Below are positions 36,720 through 45,372 of a stretch of DNA of 64,000 nt, one piece after another. Location of the stretch: contig DATMAT010000019.1 in NCBI GenBank assembly GCA_035559815.1, forward strand, positions 62,001 to 126,000. Direction: 5' to 3'. Numbering within the stretch: position 1 is the first letter of the stretch; every line of letters begins with the position of its first letter. Under the pieces are notes generated by a model. The model did no database searches. It had not been told where the DNA came from and saw only the letters and a list, made by a program, of their open reading frames with translations. Position numbers and translations under genes: made by a program. The DNA comes from Thermodesulfobacteriota bacterium. GTDB taxonomy: Bacteria; Desulfobacterota_D; UBA1144; Nemesobacterales; CSP1-2.

Positions 36720-37199
36720 ATGACGACTCAAATCAAACCCGTTCCCGATGGATACCATGCGGTCACGCCGTGTGTCACGCTGAAGAATTCGCGGGAGGCT
36801 ATTGAGTTCTACAAAAAGGCCTTCGGCGCCAAAGTGCTTATGATATTTCCCACGCCGGACGGCAAGAACACTATGCATGCCACGATACAGATCGGCAACT
36901 CGATCCTCATGCTAGGGGATGAAAGGCCGCCCTGGACCTGTAAGAGCGCCGAGACCCTGGACTCTTCACCGGTCAGTTTCTATGTCTACGTACCGAACGC
37001 GGATGCAGCGTTCAAGCAAGCAGTAGCCGCCGGTGCCTCGGTAATTATGCCGGTGGCGGACATGTTCTGGGGAGACCGCTGCGGCACGCTGAAGGACCCC
37101 TTCGGTTATTCCTGGACCATTGCCACGCATACCAGTGACTTGACTCAGGAGGAGATTCAGGAGGGAGCTAAGTCCTTTTTTGCTAATGCGGGCAAGTAA
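36720..37199 (+). CDS. VOC family protein, PhnB-like
   Basis: 159 residues with the PhnB/glyoxalase pattern: GYHAVTPCVTLKNSREAIEFYKKAFGAK, GNSILMLGDERPP and WGDRCGTLKDPFGYSWTIATH. PhnB-like proteins are dimeric VOC folds of unknown reaction. AAGGAGGTAATGTC precedes the ATG. Probably part of the DUF899 transcription unit. Confidence 0.9.
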   Translation: MTTQIKPVPDGYHAVTPCVTLKNSREAIEFYKKAFGAKVLMIFPTPDGKNTMHATIQIGNSILMLGDERPPWTCKSAETLDSSPVSFYVYVPNADAAFKQAVAAGASVIMPVADMFWGDRCGTLKDPFGYSWTIATHTSDLTQEEIQEGAKSFFANAGK

Positions 37200-37269
37200 T
37201 AAATTCAGCACCGAACTTTCATAAGAAATGCGGGGGGCTTTTACAAAAAAGTAGTTGAAAGGAGATGAC

Positions 37270-37761
37270 ATGCAAAAAATTACCCCATGCTTGTGGTTCG
37301 ATAGTAATGCCGAGGAGGCGGTGAATTTCTATACCTCTATTTTTAAAAACTCCAAGATCGGGAATATAACGCGATATGGAGAGGCAGGATACGAAATCCA
37401 CGGAAAACCGGCGGGAACGGTATTGACCATAGAATTTGAGCTCGATGGGCAGGCGTTCACGGCACTCAACGGCGGCCCGATATTCAAGTTCAATGAGGCC
37501 ATATCATTCCAAGTCAATTGCGAGTCTCAGGAAGAGGTAGATTATTATTGGGAGAAACTTTCGGAAGACGGTGATGAGAAGGCCCAACAATGCGGCTGGC
37601 TTAAGGACAAATATGGCTTGTCATGGCAGGTCGTTCCCACCGTGTTAGTCGAGATGTTGTTAGATAAAGACCCGAAGAAATCGGAAAGAGTCATGAATGC
37701 ATTGTTTCAAATGAAGAAGCTTGACATTGCAAAATTGAAACAAGCATACGAAGAGGGATAG
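37270..37761 (+). CDS. VOC family protein, 3-demethylubiquinone methyltransferase-like fold
   Basis: 163 residues. ITPCLWFDSNAEEAVNFYTSIFKNSKI and CGWLKDKYGLSWQVVPTVLVEML are the hallmarks of the '3-dmu-9_3-mt' VOC subfamily, which despite the name shows no methyltransferase motifs. AAAGGAGATGAC precedes the ATG at 37270. It is followed after 7 bases by DUF1801. Confidence 0.9.
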   Translation: MQKITPCLWFDSNAEEAVNFYTSIFKNSKIGNITRYGEAGYEIHGKPAGTVLTIEFELDGQAFTALNGGPIFKFNEAISFQVNCESQEEVDYYWEKLSEDGDEKAQQCGWLKDKYGLSWQVVPTVLVEMLLDKDPKKSERVMNALFQMKKLDIAKLKQAYEEG

Positions 37762-37768
37762 ACAAGAC

Positions 37769-38131
37769 ATGCCTTCACCCAGAAAACAATACAAAAGCGT
37801 AGATGAATATATCGGGTCTTTTCCTAAAAGCGTCCGGGATGTTTTAGAAAAGCTAAGACGAACGATTCAAAAAGCAGCACCGGAAGCCGAAGAAGTGATT
37901 AGTTATCAGATTCCTACGTACAAATTGAACGGCAGCTTGGTGCACTTCGCAGCATTCAAAAATCATATAGGTTTTTATCCCACTTCATCGGTTATTAAAG
38001 TATTCAAAAATGAATTGTCTCGCTACGAAACGGCCAAAGGATCTGTCAAATTTCCTATGGATAAACCGATTCCGTTTGACTTGGTGAGAAAGATTGTTGA
38101 GTATCGGGTGAAGGAAAATTCGGAAAAATGA
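37769..38131 (+). CDS. DUF1801 (YdhG-like) protein
   Basis: 120 residues: YKSVDEYIGSFPKSVRDVLEKLRRTI, EEVISYQIPTYKLNGSLVHFAAFKNHIGFYP and KGSVKFPMDKPIPFDLVRKIV. This is the DUF1801 fold, related to the Bacillus frataxin-like YdhG. It sits 7 bases after a VOC gene, a pairing often seen in ECF42-type clusters. Confidence 0.88.
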   Translation: MPSPRKQYKSVDEYIGSFPKSVRDVLEKLRRTIQKAAPEAEEVISYQIPTYKLNGSLVHFAAFKNHIGFYPTSSVIKVFKNELSRYETAKGSVKFPMDKPIPFDLVRKIVEYRVKENSEK

Positions 38132-38147
38132 AAGGGGAAATTTCCCG

Positions 38148-38291
38148 ATGCAGATAACCAAAGGGCGAATACGCTATGTAATTGCGACGTTGGCAGTGGT
38201 GGTGATCACGGTTCTGCTAAAATTTAGTCTACAATATAGAGATGCCTGCTCAGGAAGCGTCTCCAAAAAACTAGTAGGGAGGAAATTATGA
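38148..38291 (+). CDS. Possible 47-aa membrane peptide
   Basis: [20 protein letters not shown] begins a 47-residue frame with one hydrophobic helix (about 10-27) and a basic tail. Its stop overlaps the ATG of the next gene (ATGA). AAAGGGGAAA lies upstream. The coding case rests on the coupling and helix alone; it could be chance. Confidence 0.35.
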   Translation: MQITKGRIRYVIATLAVVVITVLLKFSLQYRDACSGSVSKKLVGRKL

Positions 38292-39475
38292 GCAAAGTAA
38301 GAGTTTTGGTGGGTACACGGAAGGGCGCATTCATCCTGACCTCGGACGGCAAGCGTAAAAAGTGGGATGTCGACGGCCCCCATTTTGCCGGCTGGGAGAT
38401 TTACCACATGAAAGGCTCGCCCGTGGACCCGAACCGGATTTACGCATCACAGACCAGCGGTTGGTTCGGGCAGATTATTCAACGCTCCGATGACGGCGGC
38501 AAAACATGGCACCAGCCCGGCACGCCCGCTGGCGAGCCGACTACGACGCCCGAGGGATTTCCTATAGGCGAAAGCAACAAATTCGTATACGACACATCTC
38601 CCGAAAACGGCAAACCCCTCACCACGCACCAGTGGTACGACGGCACGCAGCATCCGTGGGAATTTAAGCGTGTCTGGCATCTGGAACCATCGTTGACCGA
38701 CCCAGACACCGTTTACGCCGGGGTAGAAGATGCCGCTCTATTCCGCACGACAGACGGTGGACAAACTTGGCAAGAACTTCCCGGACTCCGTGGCCACGGC
38801 TCAGGACCGGAATGGGCGCCTGGAGCAGGAGGGATGTGCCTGCATACGATAATCATCGACCCAAGCAATCACAATCGGATGTTCGTTGCCATTTCCGCTG
38901 CGGGTACGTTTCGGACAGATGATGGCGGCGAAACATGGAAGCCCATCAACCGCGGATTGCATTCGCTATACATCCCCAACCCTACTGCCGAGGTCGGCCA
39001 CTGCGTTCACCGCATCGCTATGCATCCATCGCGGCCTGGTGTGCTGTTCATGCAGAAACACTGGGACGTTATGCGCAGCGACGACGCCGGCGAGTCGTGG
39101 CGTGAAGTGAGCGGCAACTTGCCGACCGACTTCGGCTTCCCGATCGATGTGCACGCTCACGAGCCGGACACCATCTACGTCGTCCCTATAAAAAGCGACT
39201 CGGAGCATTTTCCGCCCGATGGGAAGCTCCGGGTCTACCGCAGCCGGGCGGGAGGTAACGAGTGGGAAGCGCTCAAGAAAGGCCTGCCGCAACGAAACTG
39301 TTACGTCAACGTCTTGCGTGATGCTATGGCCGTCGATTCACTCGATTCGTGCGGTGTGTATTTCGGTACCACCGGCGGGCAGGTGTATTGCTCGGCCGAT
39401 GCCGGGGACAGTTGGGCTCCCATTGTCCGGGACTTGCCGGCCGTGTTATCCGTGGAGGTACAGACACTAGCATGA
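38288..39475 (+). CDS. Asp-box (BNR/sialidase-like) beta-propeller protein
   Basis: 395 residues of repeated Asp-box units: [43 protein letters not shown] and [11 protein letters not shown]. Each ends a propeller blade. No signal peptide is present, so it is probably cytoplasmic, unlike true sialidases. Conserved text such as [21 protein letters not shown] recurs in proteins annotated as exo-alpha-sialidase or VPS10-like. GGGAGG precedes the ATG. It overlaps the MoaD-like gene by four bases. Higher GC than the spacers suggests transfer. Confidence 0.85.
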   Translation: MSKVRVLVGTRKGAFILTSDGKRKKWDVDGPHFAGWEIYHMKGSPVDPNRIYASQTSGWFGQIIQRSDDGGKTWHQPGTPAGEPTTTPEGFPIGESNKFVYDTSPENGKPLTTHQWYDGTQHPWEFKRVWHLEPSLTDPDTVYAGVEDAALFRTTDGGQTWQELPGLRGHGSGPEWAPGAGGMCLHTIIIDPSNHNRMFVAISAAGTFRTDDGGETWKPINRGLHSLYIPNPTAEVGHCVHRIAMHPSRPGVLFMQKHWDVMRSDDAGESWREVSGNLPTDFGFPIDVHAHEPDTIYVVPIKSDSEHFPPDGKLRVYRSRAGGNEWEALKKGLPQRNCYVNVLRDAMAVDSLDSCGVYFGTTGGQVYCSADAGDSWAPIVRDLPAVLSVEVQTLA

Positions 39476-39768
39476 TCCGAGTCATACTCCCGTATCACCT
39501 GCGGAGGCTGGCCAACGTCGGCGCCGAGGTCACGATCGAGGTCGAGGGTACGGTCACGCTGCGCTCGGTCCTCGATGCGCTCGAGGCCCGCTATCCGATG
39601 CTTCGCGGGACCGTCCGCGACCACGTCACTAAGCAGCGCCGGCCGTTCCTGCGGTTCTTCGCCTGCGAAGAGGATTGGTCCCATGAGCCACCGGACACCC
39701 CACTACCAGAGACAGTTGCATCCGGGGCAGAGCCCTTTTACATCATAGGGGCCATTGCCGGCGGCTGA
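39472..39768 (+). CDS. MoaD/ThiS-like ubiquitin-fold protein
   Basis: 98 residues with a beta-grasp pattern ([29 protein letters not shown]) and a C terminus ending exactly in GG (IIGAIAGG), as needed for adenylation or thiocarboxylation in MoaD, ThiS and ubiquitin. Its ATG overlaps the propeller gene stop (ATGA), so the two are translated together. No E1-like (MoeB) gene is nearby. A sulfur-carrier or protein-modifier role is inference. Confidence 0.75.
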   Translation: MIRVILPYHLRRLANVGAEVTIEVEGTVTLRSVLDALEARYPMLRGTVRDHVTKQRRPFLRFFACEEDWSHEPPDTPLPETVASGAEPFYIIGAIAGG

Positions 39769-39867
39769 CCCAACTAAATAACACGAATGAAAATATCGTA
39801 ATAAATAAAACAAATTGAATTGGCCAGGCCCCTAATGAATCCAAACTAAACAAAAGGAGTAAATAAA

Positions 39868-40275
39868 ATGGCAACAAAAATTTTTGTGAATTTATCTGTC
39901 AAAAATCTCGATCGGTCTGTCGAATTCTTTACCAAGCTGGGCTTCAAATTCAATCCTCAATTTACCGACGAGAACGCCACTTGTATGATTGTGAGCGAGG
40001 ATATATTCGTAATGTTACTAGTCGAGAAATTTTTCAAAACTTTCACCAAAAAGGAAATCTCGGATGCTACAAAAAGCACCGAGGTAATTCTGGCATTAAC
40101 TGCTAATAGCAGAGAAGAAGTAGATGAGATGATTAACAAGGTGATTAAAGCCGGCGGAATAGAGCCTAGTGAACCGCAGGACCACGGATGGATGTACGGA
40201 CGTAGTTTTCAAGATGTGGATGGACATCTATGGGAAGTTTTTTATATGGACTCAAGTGCAGTCAATCAAGGTTGA
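39868..40275 (+). CDS. VOC family protein
   Basis: 135 residues: KIFVNLSVKNLDRSVEFFTKLGFKFNPQ at the N terminus and MYGRSFQDVDGHLWEVFYMD at the C terminus, typical of glyoxalase-like VOC proteins. The C-terminal Glu and Asp-x-Asp-Gly-His are the usual metal/turn residues. AAAAGGAG precedes the ATG. Codons are AT-richer than those of the propeller gene next door. Confidence 0.9.
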   Translation: MATKIFVNLSVKNLDRSVEFFTKLGFKFNPQFTDENATCMIVSEDIFVMLLVEKFFKTFTKKEISDATKSTEVILALTANSREEVDEMINKVIKAGGIEPSEPQDHGWMYGRSFQDVDGHLWEVFYMDSSAVNQG

Positions 40276-40335
40276 ATTGCTCGAATTTAGAGCGCATAGC
40301 TCAATTAAAATGTGTTATGACAAGGGAGGATCAGA

Positions 40336-40785
40336 ATGATAATAGCAAATATTAAGCGCTTGTCTCAGCCCTTTCCTCAGCCGAGATTTGCGTCGGCAGC
40401 CCTTCTTTTCCTGCGCCTGGTCGCCGGAATTGCGTTTGTTTTTCACGGGTCGGGAAAGATACAGAATCCGTTTGACTGGGTACCGCCCCAGGCTCCTATT
40501 TCCATTCCCTCATTTTTCCAGTTCTTGGCAGCTATCTCCGAGTTCGGCGGGGGGATTGGCTGGATACTCGGGCTATTGACTCCGCTTGCTTCGCTGGGAA
40601 TCGGCTGTACCATGGCGGTGGCTGTCTATTTTCATTCTATAGTAATGGGGGACCCGTTCGTGAATATGACCGGCGGATCATCATACGAGCCGGCCCTGGT
40701 CTTTTTGGGTATTTCCATTCTGTTCCTGGCATTGGGGCCGGGAAGGTTCTCATTAGACCAAAAGATATTTGGTGAGCGCAAGTGA
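40336..40785 (+). CDS. DoxX family membrane protein
   Basis: 149 residues with four membrane helices. The DoxX pattern is clear: LFLRLVAGIAFVFHGSGKIQNPF, EFGGGIGWILGLLTPLASLGIG and ALVFLGISILFLALGPGRFSLD. DoxX proteins accompany thiosulfate:quinone oxidoreductase or thiol-stress systems; this lone copy has no assigned partner. AGGGAGG precedes the ATG. Confidence 0.9.
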   Translation: MIIANIKRLSQPFPQPRFASAALLFLRLVAGIAFVFHGSGKIQNPFDWVPPQAPISIPSFFQFLAAISEFGGGIGWILGLLTPLASLGIGCTMAVAVYFHSIVMGDPFVNMTGGSSYEPALVFLGISILFLALGPGRFSLDQKIFGERK

Positions 40786-40877
40786 TTGTGGGAACGTTTT
40801 ACTTTCTGCCAGCCTGACAAGAAGAATTGAAAGAAATGATCGACCATGATTTACGGACAAACAAAAGGAGAATTAAC

Positions 40878-41237
40878 ATGAAATACGTGGATGGATATGT
40901 ATTACCAGTTCCGAAGAAAAACATACAAGCTTATCGCCGCATAGCACAGAAGGCGGGCAATATTTGGCGGGAGCACGGCGCCCTGGAATACAGGGAGTGT
41001 GTCGGCGATGACCTCAACGTGAAGGGATTGGTGCCCTTCCCGCGCAGGATCAAGCTCAAGCCTGGCGAGACGGTGGTATTTTCGTGGATAGTATTCAAGT
41101 CGCGCGCTCATCGCGATCGCGTCAACGCAAAGGTGATGAAAGACCCGCGACTCGCAGACACTATGGACCCAAAATCAATGCCCTTTGATGTCAAGCGCAT
41201 GCTCTACGGCGGTTTTAAGATACTGGTCGATGCCTGA
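40878..41237 (+). CDS. DUF1428 (YbaA-like) protein
   Basis: 119 residues: YVDGYVLPVPKKNIQAYRRIAQKAGNIWREHGALEYREC, then FSWIVFKSRAHRDRVNAKVMKDPRL and PFDVKRMLYGGFKILVDA. This is the DUF1428 dimeric alpha/beta-barrel fold of unknown function. AAAGGAGAATTAAC precedes the ATG at 40878. It is a common companion of ECF-controlled YCII and VOC genes. Confidence 0.9.
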   Translation: MKYVDGYVLPVPKKNIQAYRRIAQKAGNIWREHGALEYRECVGDDLNVKGLVPFPRRIKLKPGETVVFSWIVFKSRAHRDRVNAKVMKDPRLADTMDPKSMPFDVKRMLYGGFKILVDA

Positions 41238-41327
41238 AAGAAGTATTTCCGTGCACGGACCAATGCGCGTTTCAGCGACTGGATGAATTTCCCTTCACGA
41301 AGTTTAAAACAGTTTTAGAGGTGGTCT

Positions 41328-41729
41328 ATGGAAACTATCTATCTTCTCGACAAAGGAATGCACGGCGTTCTCGATGTATTTGGCCCGACTGTCGAGTTCC
41401 TGACTCCGCCGTCGGAGGCAGATGCGGTTTATTGTGTGATGAAGGGCACCGTTCCGCCAGGCGTCTCGGTGCCGATTCACAGCCATCCCGATGATGAGAG
41501 CTTCTTCATCCTTTCTGGAACAACTCAGATACTGACTCAACAAGGAGACGGCTTCGAATTCGGGGCAAATCAGCTCTGGATAGACCGTGTTCCCGGCCTC
41601 AGCCAAGCTGAAATATGGCTTGAGTTGATCACGAATGACGTTTCAGCGGCTTCAGAACATCTCAAATCGGCTGGCGTGGTACGTTGTGATGAAATCGAGC
41701 CGTTGCCAGAAGGGCTACATGCGTTCTGA
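41328..41729 (+). CDS. Cupin-domain protein
   Basis: 133 residues. One cupin barrel: GTVPPGVSVPIHSHPDDESFFILSGTTQI carries the metal-binding His-x-His...Glu set (about residues 49-60). The second motif is weaker (WIDRVPG). The last 30 residues are an added helix. It is probably metal-dependent; the substrate is unknown. No strong ribosome site is seen apart from TTTTAGAGG. Confidence 0.82.
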   Translation: METIYLLDKGMHGVLDVFGPTVEFLTPPSEADAVYCVMKGTVPPGVSVPIHSHPDDESFFILSGTTQILTQQGDGFEFGANQLWIDRVPGLSQAEIWLELITNDVSAASEHLKSAGVVRCDEIEPLPEGLHAF

Positions 41730-41957
41730 GTATCTAGCCCGGCATCAATCATTCATCTTGTTTGTAATGATGCCGAGTCATGGTAAGCATGAGTGTATCT
41801 AACATTTACAAGGCTGACCACGCCCGACAATGCCATATAAGGGGCACATTTCCCGCTGAACTTCAAATGCGTCCCTGGTGACAAACGATTGCCCTTAAGA
41901 TGCGGATGAAGTAATCAAGCTGTAAACCCACAAACGATACACATAGGAGGTTCGTCA

Positions 41958-42362
41958 ATGAGGAAGACATACAGTGGAAGCTGCCACTGCGGCTCCGTCC
42001 GCTTCGAATGTGAAATAGATTTGGCCCAGGGTACGAGCAAGTGCAACTGCTCGATATGCTCAAAGACTAGGTTCTGGAAAGCCATCGTGAAAGCCGATGC
42101 GTTCCGGCTGCTGCAAGGAGAAGATTTTCTGTCGGATTACCAGTTCGGCAGTAAAATCATACACCACCTCTTCTGCCGCCGCTGCGGTGTCAAGACGTTT
42201 GGGAAGGGTCATCTCGACATACTGGGCGGCGATTTTTATGCAGTAAATGTCGCCTGCCTCGACGATGCCACGGACGAGGATCTGGCTGAAGCCCCGGTCC
42301 GGTACGAAGATGGTAGGAACAATAACTGGGAATCGCCACCTGCCGAGACTCGGCATCTTTGA
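41958..42362 (+). CDS. GFA/CENP-V family zinc protein
   Basis: 134 residues with the GFA zinc scaffold: [12 protein letters not shown] (about 7-18), [12 protein letters not shown] (about 34-45) and [11 protein letters not shown] (about 77-87). The family includes glutathione-dependent formaldehyde-activating enzymes, but most members are uncharacterised. AGGAGGTTCGTC precedes the ATG. A distant second GFA gene lies at 51718. Confidence 0.9.
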   Translation: MRKTYSGSCHCGSVRFECEIDLAQGTSKCNCSICSKTRFWKAIVKADAFRLLQGEDFLSDYQFGSKIIHHLFCRRCGVKTFGKGHLDILGGDFYAVNVACLDDATDEDLAEAPVRYEDGRNNNWESPPAETRHL

Positions 42363-42473
42363 GACTTGCGGTGGACGACACCCGTCGGGAATTTTCTGTT
42401 GTGCTTAGAGAGAAGTGACCATATTATCCAGTAGTCTTATCTAACTTCTCCGCATGAAACGACTAGTATGAAA

Positions 42474-42585
42474 TTACACACCCCTAAATCCCCTCCTTCG
42501 GCGAGGCTCAGGACAGCTCTCAAGAGGGGACTTGGCAAAAAATCCCCTCTTGAGAGGGGTGACTCGGAGAGTCGGGGTGTGTTAA
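42474..42585. repeat. Fold-back repeat R110, copy 1
   Basis: About 112 bases with palindromic ends: TTACACACCCCTAAATCCCC at the left, GGGGTGTGTTAA at the right, and internal AAATCCCCTCTTGAGAGGGG. A second copy, about 85% identical, lies at 55124-55235. Both contain 'ccttcggc(g/a)aggctcaggaca'. It behaves like a non-coding mobile or fold-back element. Confidence 0.75.
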
Positions 42586-42666
42586 TCTTGATCTCACTTA
42601 CTCTTTTTGTATTCCGATTATTGGTTAAATTAAGAAGTGATTATGAAGTATAACTAGAGGCCAGTC

Positions 42667-43371
42667 GTGGCAATTTGGGTCGGCATGTCAGGATATAACT
42701 ATCCAGAGTGGCGAGGGAGTTTCTACCCCGAGAAATTCCCGACTACCAAAATGCTTTCCTACTATGCCGAGCACTTCTCCACAGTAGAGGTCAATTACAC
42801 CTTTTACCGTATGCCGAACGCTAAGGTGATATCCGGCTGGAATGCCGGAACCCCAGCCGGGTTTGCATTTGCGCTCAAGACACCTAGACGAATCACGCAC
42901 GACGCTCGCCTTAAGGATGTGGATGAACCGCTCCGCAACTTCCTCGACACGGCGCGCACCCTCGGCCCCAAGCTCGGTCCGGTCCTTTTCCAGCTCCCGT
43001 CGTTTTTCAGAAAAGACCTCGACCGGTTAGGAGGCATCCTGGCCCTCTTGCCGACCGGCGTGCGCTCTGCCTTCGAGTTTCGCCACGAGTCGTGGTTCGA
43101 CGGCGACGTCTACGCGCTACTGAGGACCGGTAACTCGGCCCTCTGCATCGCTGACACCGAGAAGGGAACCACTCCCATTGTACTAACCGCCGACTTCGGC
43201 TACTTGAGGCTGCGCGATGAGGGCTACACTAGCGAAGACCTCAAGAAATGGGCAAAAGCTGTGAATGGATTCGGTGGAGGATGGCAGGACACCTTCATCT
43301 ACTTCAAGCATGAGGAGTCCGGCATTGGCCCGGTTCTCGCCCGGGAGTTCCGCGCATTACTAACCGCCTAG
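42667..43371 (+). CDS. DUF72 TIM-barrel protein
   Basis: 234 residues of the DUF72 family: IWVGMSGYNYPEWRGSFYPEKFP, YAEHFSTVEVNYTFYRMP, FALKTPRRITHD, LGPVLFQLP and FEFRHESWFD. It has the fold of an endonuclease IV-like TIM barrel with unknown activity. The start is a GTG at 42667. It sits between a fold-back repeat and the DGPF/ECF42 operon. Confidence 0.92.
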   Translation: MAIWVGMSGYNYPEWRGSFYPEKFPTTKMLSYYAEHFSTVEVNYTFYRMPNAKVISGWNAGTPAGFAFALKTPRRITHDARLKDVDEPLRNFLDTARTLGPKLGPVLFQLPSFFRKDLDRLGGILALLPTGVRSAFEFRHESWFDGDVYALLRTGNSALCIADTEKGTTPIVLTADFGYLRLRDEGYTSEDLKKWAKAVNGFGGGWQDTFIYFKHEESGIGPVLAREFRALLTA

Positions 43372-43497
43372 CCAAGGCCTTCTGGAAAAATAGGGTCGAG
43401 TGTTGAAAGCGGCCCAAGGTATCCGATTGTCCCAAGACTTTAACTCCGTATAATATATAGGAATGTTTAGTAACAGCCCAGAAAAGTTTAACGAAAG

Positions 43498-43527
43498 TGT
43501 CCTGAAATCTCCCCTTCATTCGTCGTA
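43498..43527 (+). promoter_or_regulatory. ECF sigma promoter P4 (TGTCCT-17-CGTCGTA)
   Basis: TGTCCT at 43498-43503, 17 nt, CGTCGTA at 43521-43527, then TTAATGAAA. It drives the YCII/DGPF gene and the ECF42 sigma gene, so the sigma factor may control itself. ECF42 promoters in other bacteria have TGTCGA and CGTC boxes. Confidence 0.8.
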
Positions 43528-43565
43528 TTAATGAAATCAAAAAATCCAAAGTCAGGAGGGCGATA

Positions 43566-43985
43566 ATGAGTACACAAACAAGACCGGAATACATGCTGTT
43601 ATTCCGAGGCACCGATTGGCACAAGGGCCTATCGCCGGAGGAGATCCAGCAGGTGATCACCCAGATGTATGCCTGGTTCGACAGGTTGACCGAGCAGGGC
43701 ATACTCAAGGCGGGGCAGCCACTCGAGAACGAGGGCAAGATTGTCTCGCAGAAAAAGGGCAGCAGCGTGGCGGACGGCCCGTTTGCCGAGTCCAAAGAGG
43801 CTATAGCCGGCTACTTTTTGCTTTACGTAGATAGCCTGGAAGAAGCAGTGGAGATCGCCAAGAATTACCCGGCACTGAACTACGGTGCCACCGTGGAAGT
43901 AAGGCCGGTTGCACCTGAGTGTTCGATGAAGCAGGTACTCGGGCAAAAGGTTGCGGAAGAGGAACTGGCACAGGCCAGTGCGTAA
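43566..43985 (+). CDS. YCII-related DGPF-domain protein
   Basis: 139 residues: EYMLLFRGTDWHKGLSPEEIQQVITQMYAWFDRL, then SVADGPFAESKEAIAGYFLLYVDSLEEAVEIAKNYP and VEVRPV. The DGPF motif (about 75-78) defines the family, whose genes are the standard partners of ECF42 sigma factors. GGAGGGCGATA precedes the ATG. The sigma gene follows within 30 bases under the same P4 promoter. The function in stress or antibiotic tolerance is family knowledge; the reaction is unknown. Confidence 0.92.
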   Translation: MSTQTRPEYMLLFRGTDWHKGLSPEEIQQVITQMYAWFDRLTEQGILKAGQPLENEGKIVSQKKGSSVADGPFAESKEAIAGYFLLYVDSLEEAVEIAKNYPALNYGATVEVRPVAPECSMKQVLGQKVAEEELAQASA

Positions 43986-44012
43986 CGTCTCAAATTTGAG
44001 GTGAGCAAGCAG

Positions 44013-45332
44013 ATGTCTGGCTCCGAACCCACCGGTGGAGCGCAGCCACAGGGTGATATTACCCGTGTGGTGGAGCACCTTTTCCGTCATGAGGCGGGGA
44101 AGATGGTTTCTACCCTGACCAGGTTTTTTGGTGTCGAGCACCTTAAACTAGCTGAAGACGTAGTTCAGGAAGCGCTGGTCAAGGCGCTTCAGACCTGGCC
44201 TTATTACGGTATTCCCCGGAATCCGGCAGCATGGATCACCCAGGTGTCGAAAAATCTGGCGCTCGACGTCATCCGGCGGGAAAAGGTTTTCCGCAACAAA
44301 GAGACTGCTATTGTCCGTTTCATGGAGCAGGGCTTGGCGTCCTCCACAGCCGAGGATTCTGCGCTTTTCGGGGAGCAAATCAGCGACGACAGTTTGTGGA
44401 TGATGTTCATGTGCTGCCATCCTATGCTCCCCCAAGAGGCCCAGGTAGCGCTGGCGCTGAAGACACTTTGCGGGTTCAGCGTCGAGGAAATTGCCAGGGC
44501 GTTCCTCACCTCTGAAGCGGCAATCGCCAAGAGGCTCACACGGGCCAAACAAAAAATCCGCGAGGCGAAAATTCCCTTCGAGTTACCAGCGGGAGAAGAG
44601 CTTACTGAGCGTATGGACGGAGTGCTTCAAACGCTCTACCTCCTTTTCAACGAAGGATACAAGGCTTCGGGCGGTAACAACCTGATAAGGAAGGAACTCT
44701 GTCAGGAAGCAATCCGGCTTGGTGAGTTATTGACATCGCATCCTGCGGGCAATCGGCCCCGTTCTCATGCACTACTGGCGCTAATGCTGCTTAATGGGGC
44801 GCGGTTACCGGCACGGGTGGACACGGACGGAAACATACTTCGCCTGAAAGAGCAGGACCGGTCCTGCTGGGACCAGGCCATGATTGCACGCGGGCTCTAT
44901 CACCTGATGCAATCGACAGAGGGCGATGAAGTGAGCGAGTATCACCTTCAAGCGGGCATCGCCGCCTGCCACTGTGCAGCGAAGGATTACGAATCAACGG
45001 ATTGGCCGCGAATCCTTTCCCTTTATGATCTCTTGATTGATATGGATGATTCTCCCGTGGTTGCGCTAAATCGTGCCGTGGCGGTTGCCAACGTTCACGG
45101 CCCAAGAGCGGGTATCGAGGCGGTGGAGGCGATCAAAAACAGGGAGCAGTTGAAATCATACTACTTGCTTTACACAGTCCTTGGCGAGTTCGAGGCGCTT
45201 CTCAACAACCCGAAGGCGGCTATCGGCTATTTCCGGAAATCCCTGGAATTGGCCACCATTAAATCCGAAAAGAGGTTCCTTTCAAAAAGACTCCGGTCAA
45301 TCGAGGCAACAACAATAAGGTCCGAGCTTTGA
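44013..45332 (+). CDS. ECF42-type sigma factor with C-terminal TPR-like extension
   Basis: About 439 residues. Region 2 (RHEAGKMVSTLTRFFGVEHLKLAEDVVQEALVKAL, WITQVSKNLALDVIRRE) and region 4 (LALKTLCGFSVEEIARAFLTSEAAIAKRLTRAKQKIRE) occupy the first 190 residues. The remaining 240 are the helical SnoaL-less extension typical of ECF42, ending LLYTVLGEFEALLNNPKAAIGYFRKSLELA. In this group the extension replaces an anti-sigma factor. GAGGTGA precedes the ATG; a GTG at 44001 is an alternative. A tail copy lies at 46090. Confidence 0.93.
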   Translation: MSGSEPTGGAQPQGDITRVVEHLFRHEAGKMVSTLTRFFGVEHLKLAEDVVQEALVKALQTWPYYGIPRNPAAWITQVSKNLALDVIRREKVFRNKETAIVRFMEQGLASSTAEDSALFGEQISDDSLWMMFMCCHPMLPQEAQVALALKTLCGFSVEEIARAFLTSEAAIAKRLTRAKQKIREAKIPFELPAGEELTERMDGVLQTLYLLFNEGYKASGGNNLIRKELCQEAIRLGELLTSHPAGNRPRSHALLALMLLNGARLPARVDTDGNILRLKEQDRSCWDQAMIARGLYHLMQSTEGDEVSEYHLQAGIAACHCAAKDYESTDWPRILSLYDLLIDMDDSPVVALNRAVAVANVHGPRAGIEAVEAIKNREQLKSYYLLYTVLGEFEALLNNPKAAIGYFRKSLELATIKSEKRFLSKRLRSIEATTIRSEL

Positions 45333-45372
45333 TTATTAATCTGAGTATGTGTTCAGTGGTTAACCCTGTCAC

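Noticed and set aside
42468-42653. 61-codon frame at the fold-back element
   Set aside because: It is a by-product of the repeat, not a gene.
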